Shown here: positions 58,942 to 64,000 of the stretch, piece after piece
How the letters are laid out: each line of letters begins with the position of its first letter
Position numbering within the stretch: the first letter of the stretch is position 1
Notes under the pieces: model-generated
Told to the model about the DNA's origin: nothing
Databases searched by the model: none
The model's input: the letters and a program-made list of their open reading frames with translations, nothing else
Position numbers and translations under genes: made by a program
Assembly: GCA_030789695.1 (NCBI GenBank)
Contig: CM061133.1
Coordinates: 92,417,248 to 92,481,247 of the forward strand
Reading direction: 5' to 3'
Origin: Scilla litardierei
Taxonomy: Eukaryota; Streptophyta; Magnoliopsida; Asparagales; Asparagaceae
DNA: 64,000 bases

Positions 58942-59521
58942 ATTTTTTTGCCTTGACCGGTCATGTCCCTTTGGCCATGGCCGTTTTCCCCTTTCATGGG
59001 AGGCCGCACACCCCCGCCGGAGGGGGTTGCCGCGGTGGTTATTGGCCATAGCCAACCCCCTCCGCATGGGGAGGGGGGTGCATGGCCTTCATAACCCATT
59101 TGGTCATGGTGCACATGCACACAAAAAAAATTCATCTTCCCCGATGGGAATAACCACCATCTTCTTCTCCGGTGAAGCACCCGTTCGTCGAGGAAGTAGT
59201 TGTCCTCCAATGGCCGTGTGCCAAAAAATGAACCCACTTCAAAAATTCGTAAACTACGCGCTCCACATGAAGAGAGCGCCCATTCCCTATGAATGGAGAC
59301 TCAGCATCCATGAAGAGAGCGAGTTTGACGATATGAACGGTCGGTTCTTCCCGTCACGGAGAGTCCCTGCCATATCCGTAATGACAGAAGACCCTAACGT
59401 GAAAAGAACAACCGCTGCGTTCTCTCCGTCACGAAGCGTTCCTACCATATCCGTAATGGTAGGATACCCATCCGTGAAAAAGACAACGACTCGTTCATAG
59501 TTTCTCCGGGGCGAACCCGTA
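58942..59521 (-). other. PBS-proximal leader of E
   Basis: Homologous to 63387-64000 of element F in the other orientation. Contains two related segments CCGTCACGGAGAGTCCCTGC / CCGTCACGAAGCGTTCCTAC near 59350 and 59430. No conserved coding sequence recognised. Confidence 0.7.
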
Positions 59522-59522
59522 T

Positions 59523-59535
59523 GGCTCTGATACCA
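59523..59535 (-). other. Primer binding site of E
   Basis: Minus-strand TGGTATCAGAGCC, one base from the LTR. Confidence 0.93.
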
Positions 59536-59536
59536 A

Positions 59537-60142
59537 TGTAGGATCCTGTCCAAAACAGAGTTAGGATCGATAACATGAATTTTAGACTTACGCTTGCGTA
59601 TGCGGCACGGTAGTCTACGAACTTCGCCTTCGGATTCGCCACGACGGATCGAGTCTTCTCACGAACGGAGTAAGGCTACTAATCCACAATCTAAATCTCT
59701 ACTTTAGATTAAGAACTTGGATAAGAGGGAGAGAAAGGATTTCTGCAGAGCTTCGCTAGGATGAAGATGCATGCATGAATTTCATGCAAATGGTGTAAGA
59801 AATGGCTTACCCTTGGGTCTTATTTATAGCCCCCAAGGTAGTTATTTTAGGGTAAGTTGTTCCTTTGGAACAACTTAATTAAGGTGTACCACGATACATG
59901 GCACATTATAAGCTTAAGTTGTACCATATGCATGGTACAACATAAGCTTAAGATATTCCCCCTTTATTAGCCATATGTCGCATGCACTTATGCTATATAA
60001 TGCGACTTTTCCACTCATCCAGAGATCCTCTCCGCAAGGGAACAGATTCCCTTTGTACACGACTTCGTGTACGCGACGTTCGAGGTCCGTATTCCCTCGT
60101 ACATCCCCCACAAGGGTGTATAAACGTCTTCCATATCCAACA
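59537..60142 (-). repeat. E 5' LTR
   Basis: 606 bp. Same ends as the 3' LTR; TATAAATA at 59821-59828 (minus); the palindrome at 59910-59949. Confidence 0.95.
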
Positions 60143-60334
60143 GTTAAGATATAAAAATGGATTTCAAATCCTAAATTTCGATAATTGGATTCACATTTTA
60201 TACTTTACTCGTCTGCTTAATGCTTATGATTATTATTGAATATGGAATTAACATGTCATCAATGCAGTGGGAGTAAGTAAATTTCATTTGAATCATTACT
60301 TTTGATTATTATTTATGTTGGTTTGTCATCACCA
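60143..60334 (+). other. G1 3' non-coding region, right of element E
   Basis: Begins with the GTTAA duplication and matches 49033-49224 of G2. Confidence 0.85.
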
Positions 60335-60347
60335 AAAAGGGGGAGAA
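60335..60347 (+). other. Polypurine tract of G1
   Basis: AAAAAGGGGGAGAA region before TGTTGAGTATTGATT. Confidence 0.85.
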
Positions 60348-62068
60348 TGTTGAGTATTGATTCCCCTGATTTGGTTTTGATGATGAACAAACATAAATGT
60401 CGTGAACTAACTCTTTGTGAGCGCAGTTATGGAGATCGTCGCCAAATTTCTATGAACATCCCAAGCGACGTCTCAAGACTTCTCAAAGCGCGTGATTGTG
60501 TGCCTAAAGCTTCGTTGAAGCTCAAGGACCATTATTGAAGTCATGAAGATTCGATTGAAGCTTTTGAAGACGGTTCGTCAAGTTTATTTTATGTCTTCTA
60601 GCTTCTTTTCGTAGAATGTTAAGCCTTGAGTAGGTCTTACGTTTTAATCTTCATAACGCTCATATCTTAGAGCTAGGACCTTAGTAGAAGTCCATACGAT
60701 CTTTACCGAAGCTTCGCGCTTCGATTCGCAACTTCTTGTGCATGTTAGTTGGTTCAAGAAGAAAAACCAACCGACTAGATGGCAATCTAGTTGGTCGGTA
60801 AAGCTTCTTGAACCGACTAGAATTCCTTCTAATTTCTAGCTCACTTACTGTTTACAGTTAGTCGGTCTCAGTTGACTCACCGACCGACTAGTTGATGAAC
60901 TAGTCGGTCAGTGATCCTTCTTAGACCGACTAGTTGAGCTTCTACTGTACAGCCTAACTTACTGTTTACAGTTAGTCGGTCAAAGCATAAAGACCGACCG
61001 ACTAGTTGAGAAACTAGTCGGTCAGAAGTTGTTCTTAAACTGACTAGCTGTATTTGAACTCAGACTATTTGTTTTTTCTCTTAGTCGGTCTCAGTTGACT
61101 CACCGACCAACTAGTTGTGAAACTAGTCGGTTGGCAAGTCTTCTTGGACCGACTAGTTCTTTAAGTCTGAACTTCTCTATTTGATTGTTCACCTCTTAGT
61201 CGGTTCATGTTGTTTCACCGACCGACTAGTTGATGAACTAGTCGGTCAGTGATCCTTCTTTGACCGACTAGTCTGCTTCAGAATAGAGCCGTTGGAGCAT
61301 TAAATGCCACGATTTTTGCTCTCTTTCCTCTATCCTATATATACTTGGAGTGCTGCATTCATAGCATTCAAGGCTGATATTAATTGATCTTTAGAGAATA
61401 AAGAGAAGCATTTAATCCTCATTCAAAGCTCTTTCATTTCTCACTTGAATCTCTCCCTCACTCTTATTTCAAAAGAGAGATTCATTGATTGTGAGCCTTC
61501 CAAGCCAAGAGCTTGATTCTAGGTCACCAACATCCTCCTAGGCTTCCATTGCTGGTCATCTACTTGGAGCTAGGGTTTGGTGCCCCTTCATCTTCCCCAA
61601 AATCCGTTTTGCCCTAATTCGTAAGCATACTCAAGGCATAGGATTCTGTCGGTATGAATTTCGTATTTCATTTACTTTTATATTGTAAGTGTTTTACTCT
61701 CGGTTGTGAGAGTTTGTTTGTGATCCCGGGTTGTGGGAGTCATAATTTCATTTGTGTATGATTTGACTTTGTAGAGGTTTTCTACAAGTATTTCATAGTG
61801 CAAATTTGAGTTAGAGGTTTCTAACTCAAGTATCCAGAGGGGATCCGGGTGTTTGGGACGTAGGATCACCAGGAACAAGTCGGGGAGACTTGGGTGGATC
61901 CGAACCCGTTAATTCGTTTGTTTGCGATTGCATTTCTTTGTTGTCTCTATTTACATTTCCGCATTGATGGTTGAGTTTGCAAGATAGTTAGTAATTATCT
62001 TCTTAATTATTTTAAAGTACTATTCACCCCCCTCTAGTACTTGTGCAGTAGCTACGTAGGGAATTACA
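60348..62068 (+). repeat. G1 3' LTR
   Basis: TGTTGAGTATTGATTCCCCT to GAATTACA, 1721 bp, with the palindromic array at 60766-61272 and TATATATA at 61336-61343. Confidence 0.95.
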
Positions 62069-62730
62069 AGGCACTGCAGGGTTCAGGCCACGCACTGCAT
62101 GGTTCAGGCCATGCACTGCTGGGTTCAGACCATGCACTACTGATTCACCATCAAGACAAGGCCGCAATATTCAAAGAGGAGTCAAGCGAGAGCGGTAACT
62201 GAGTTGCAGATGAGACGAGACATCTATATCTTGCCAGACGAGAGCTGGCCCGTGCCGATTGACAGAGACGACTACGCCTACACACAGAGATTCTCTAAAC
62301 TCTTTTACTATTATTTGTGTGTAGTAGTAACGATCTCTGTAGGGGAAACTTTACCGCTTTTGTGTTCTTTTGGGACTTGGTTAGTTGGAGGACTAGACAA
62401 GAGGGTCTTGACGATCGGTGCTTGTCAAGATAGAGCATTTACTAGGTTGAGAGTGTTTTGCACTCGGGGAGTGTGGTACGTACTAGGTGGGTAGCCGGGG
62501 GCTCGAGACTCATTGTAGTATTACATAAGAAACATACTAATGCTAGTATTTGCTTGGAGGCTAGAGTAGGTCATTAGACGACCGAACCCGGGTATATCTG
62601 TGCGTACTCTGCGATTACATTCTTTTTGCTCTGATTGTGATTATAAACTGCGTGTGATTTCTCGTGGGTTGCACGAGAATTTTTTATTATCCTATTCAAC
62701 CCCCCTCTAGGCTTAGATCTAGATCCCACA
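62069..62730 (+). repeat. Element D 3' LTR, right part
   Basis: Starts with the AGGCA duplication, then three further units of a short tandem repeat (GGTTCAGGCCATGCACTGC) also present just left of 29325. Ends TTCAACCCCCCTCTAGGC...GATCCCACA, a typical SIRE-like LTR terminus. Together the two parts give an LTR of about 1.82 kb. Confidence 0.72.
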
Positions 62731-62825
62731 ACCCTTACACTTACCCTAGGGTTTAGGATTAGTTCCAGCCCCAAAAGAACAAAAGAGGGCACCCCCTTCA
62801 GGGGTGCTGTCATCATAGTGAGACC
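62731..62825 (+). repeat. Repeat X, second copy
   Basis: Matches 19797-19905 up to CATCATAGTGAGAC, then is interrupted by the LTR of element F. It is the DNA flanking element D on the right. Confidence 0.65.
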
Positions 62826-63372
62826 TGTTGGATATTGACGACATAAATACACCTATGAGGGCATTTATGAGGGTATACGGACCTCAGATGTCGCGTGCAC
62901 GAAGGCGTGCGCGAAGGGAACCTTTTCTCGTGTGAAAAGGACCACTCGATAAGTGGAAAAAGCCACTCGATAAGTTGAAAAAGCCACTCGATAAGTGCAA
63001 AATGGCACTTGATAAGTGGATAAAGAAGAAGATAAATGAATGTGCTAATATAGGCTAATAATCTTATAATTGGTTATTTCCTACAATAACCACCCCTAAA
63101 GCCTATAAATAGGACCCAAGGGTAAGGCATTCATTCACACTTTCCATGCCATAAGTTTGCATAAGGCATCTTATGTTCTTCTTCTCCCTTCCATTAAAAT
63201 CCTCTTCTAGTTAGAGATTTAGGCGGTGAAACTCTGCTTCAATCCTCCGTGACGAAGTATCGACCGTTGTGGCGAATCCGAGGGCGAAGTTCCGAGATTA
63301 CCGTGCCGCGTACGCAAGCGTAAGTCTCGACTTCATTTATCGATCCTAACGTTGTTTTGATAGGATCCTATA
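62826..63372 (+). repeat. Element F 5' LTR (E family)
   Basis: Begins TGTTGGATATTGACGAC and ends GGATCCTATA, where E has GGATCCTACA; 547 bp. TATAAATA at 63104-63111. Ends match the E LTR closely, the middle does not. Confidence 0.88.
62940..63020 (+). repeat. Short palindromic tandem repeat in F LTR
   Basis: Four variants of CCACTCGATAAGTGGAAAAAG (period about 20 bp), each with the inverted repeat CCACT/AGTGG. Not present in the E LTR, which has the 40-nt palindrome in this region. Confidence 0.85.
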
Positions 63373-63373
63373 T

Positions 63374-63386
63374 TGGTATCAGAGCC
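63374..63386 (+). other. Primer binding site of element F
   Basis: TGGTATCAGAGCC, one base after the LTR. Confidence 0.93.
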
Positions 63387-64000
63387 ATACGGGTTCGCCC
63401 CGGTCAAAACCACCACCACGTCGAACCGATGAACGAGGCGTTGTCTTTTTCACGAATGGGTATCCTACCATTACGGATATGGTAGGAACGCTTCGTGACT
63501 GAGAGAACGCAGCGGTTGTTCTTTTCACGTTAGGGTCTCCTATCATTACGGATATGGTAGGAACTCTCCGTGACGGGAAGAACCGACCGTTCATATCGTC
63601 AAGCTCGCTCTCTTCATGGATGCTGAGTCTCCATTCATAGGGAATGTGAACTCTCTTCATGTGGAGCGCGTAGTTTACAAACTTTAAAGTGTGTTATTTT
63701 TCATTTTTGGCACACGACCATTAGAAAATAACTACTTTCTCGACGAACGGGTGCTTCATCGACGAACGGGTGCTTCATCGAGGAAGATGATGGTAGTTAT
63801 CTACATCGGAGAAGATGATTTTTGGTGCATGATCACCATGGCCAAATGGGCTATGAAGGCGACGCACCCCACCTTTCCATGCGGAGGGGGTTGGCTACGG
63901 CCAATAACCACCATGGCCACCGCTCCGGCGTGGATGTGCGGCCATGAAGGATCTCACCGAAGGTCCTCTAAATGAAATAAACCGTAGTCACAAACCATTC
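63387..64000 (+). mobile_element. Element F leader, cut by the window end
   Basis: Collinear with the E leader read from its PBS (59521 down to about 58960). A 20-bp tandem repeat (CGACGAACGGGTGCTTCATC, twice) lies at about 63739-63778. The window ends before the point where E has its GGCC satellite, and gag-pol is not reached. Confidence 0.8.

Larger units (their letters stand above)
51747..60142 (-). mobile_element. Element E: young Ty1/Copia element, minus strand
   Basis: 8396 bp with TG...CA LTRs of 607 and 606 bp, PBS, long leader, one gag-pol frame and polypurine tract, flanked by perfect GTTAA. The LTRs differ by eye at 3 substitutions and one 1-bp indel, so it is the youngest dated insertion here. 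Copia domain order (integrase before reverse transcriptase) is clear; the lineage was not resolved. Confidence 0.95.
29325..62068 (+). mobile_element. Element G1: SIRE-like Ty1/Copia element carrying two nested insertions
   Basis: LTRs at 29325-31049 and 60348-62068, PBS, gag-pol, a third ORF and a polypurine tract. Removing G2 (38767-50962) and E (51747-60142), each with one target-site copy, leaves 12.14 kb, matching the 12.20 kb of G2. Flanks GGGCA and AGGCA differ at one base. The SIRE/Maximus assignment rests on pol motifs ([33 protein letters not shown]) and the extra ORF after pol. Confidence 0.9.

Noticed and set aside
58096..59500. Open frames of up to 411 codons on both strands (Gly/Pro/Ala/Arg-rich)
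   Set aside because: They result from the GGCC satellite, which contains few stop codons in any frame; no domain is present.

Overview
The window is repeat-dominated nuclear DNA from a flowering plant. No ordinary host gene, rRNA, tRNA or organellar sequence was recognised. Evidence for a plant genome: Ty1/Copia elements of the SIRE/Maximus type primed by initiator-Met tRNA (PBS TGGTATCAGAGCC), a Tat-like Ty3/Gypsy gag, a plant Helitron replicase, and an antisense gene of the 'putative gypsy type transposon' kind. The species cannot be fixed from the sequence.

Left part (1-19.8 kb). Positions 1-893 hold, on the minus strand, the broken N-terminal part of a Helitron replicase, preceded upstream (999-2437) by six tandem exon-like units. 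A compound CT/GT/GC microsatellite follows. Element A (3601-15864) is a rearranged, pol-less Tat-like Gypsy element: 5' LTR, gag, an inverted LTR plus inverted 3' region, a second gag copy, a G/C-rich minisatellite, the same 3' region again and the 3' LTR. Both 3' regions carry a gene antisense to the element copy that contains it, with a TATA box and GT-AG introns. From 15.9 to 19.8 kb the DNA is AT-rich with no gene recognised.

Middle (19.8-29.3 kb). A GC-rich hairpin array (19906-20408), a 2345-bp tandem duplication (21050-25433) with a third degraded copy, and a gag-only remnant of a SIRE-like element D with its 3' LTR from 28158.

Right part (29.3-62.7 kb) is a nest readable from target-site duplications. 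The LTR of D (28158-29324 plus 62069-62730) was split by SIRE-like element G1 (29325-62068; GGGCA/AGGCA). G1 was entered by its sibling G2 (38767-50962; perfect ACCAC), which cut G1's third ORF, and by minus-strand Copia element E (51747-60142; perfect GTTAA). E is young: its LTRs differ by 3 substitutions and one 1-bp indel by eye. A plus-strand relative of E, element F, begins at 62826 and runs off the window.

Most notable: (i) the U3 of the G1/G2 LTRs is packed with palindromes built on RCCGAC/GTCGGY, the core recognised by plant DREB/CBF factors, just upstream of the TATA box, and the motif recurs before ORF3; (ii) a 59-60 nt GT...AG segment between gag and pol of G1 and G2 whose removal reconnects the frame in both copies although its length differs; (iii) the inverted chimeric structure of element A; (iv) a GGCC-rich satellite in the leader of E.
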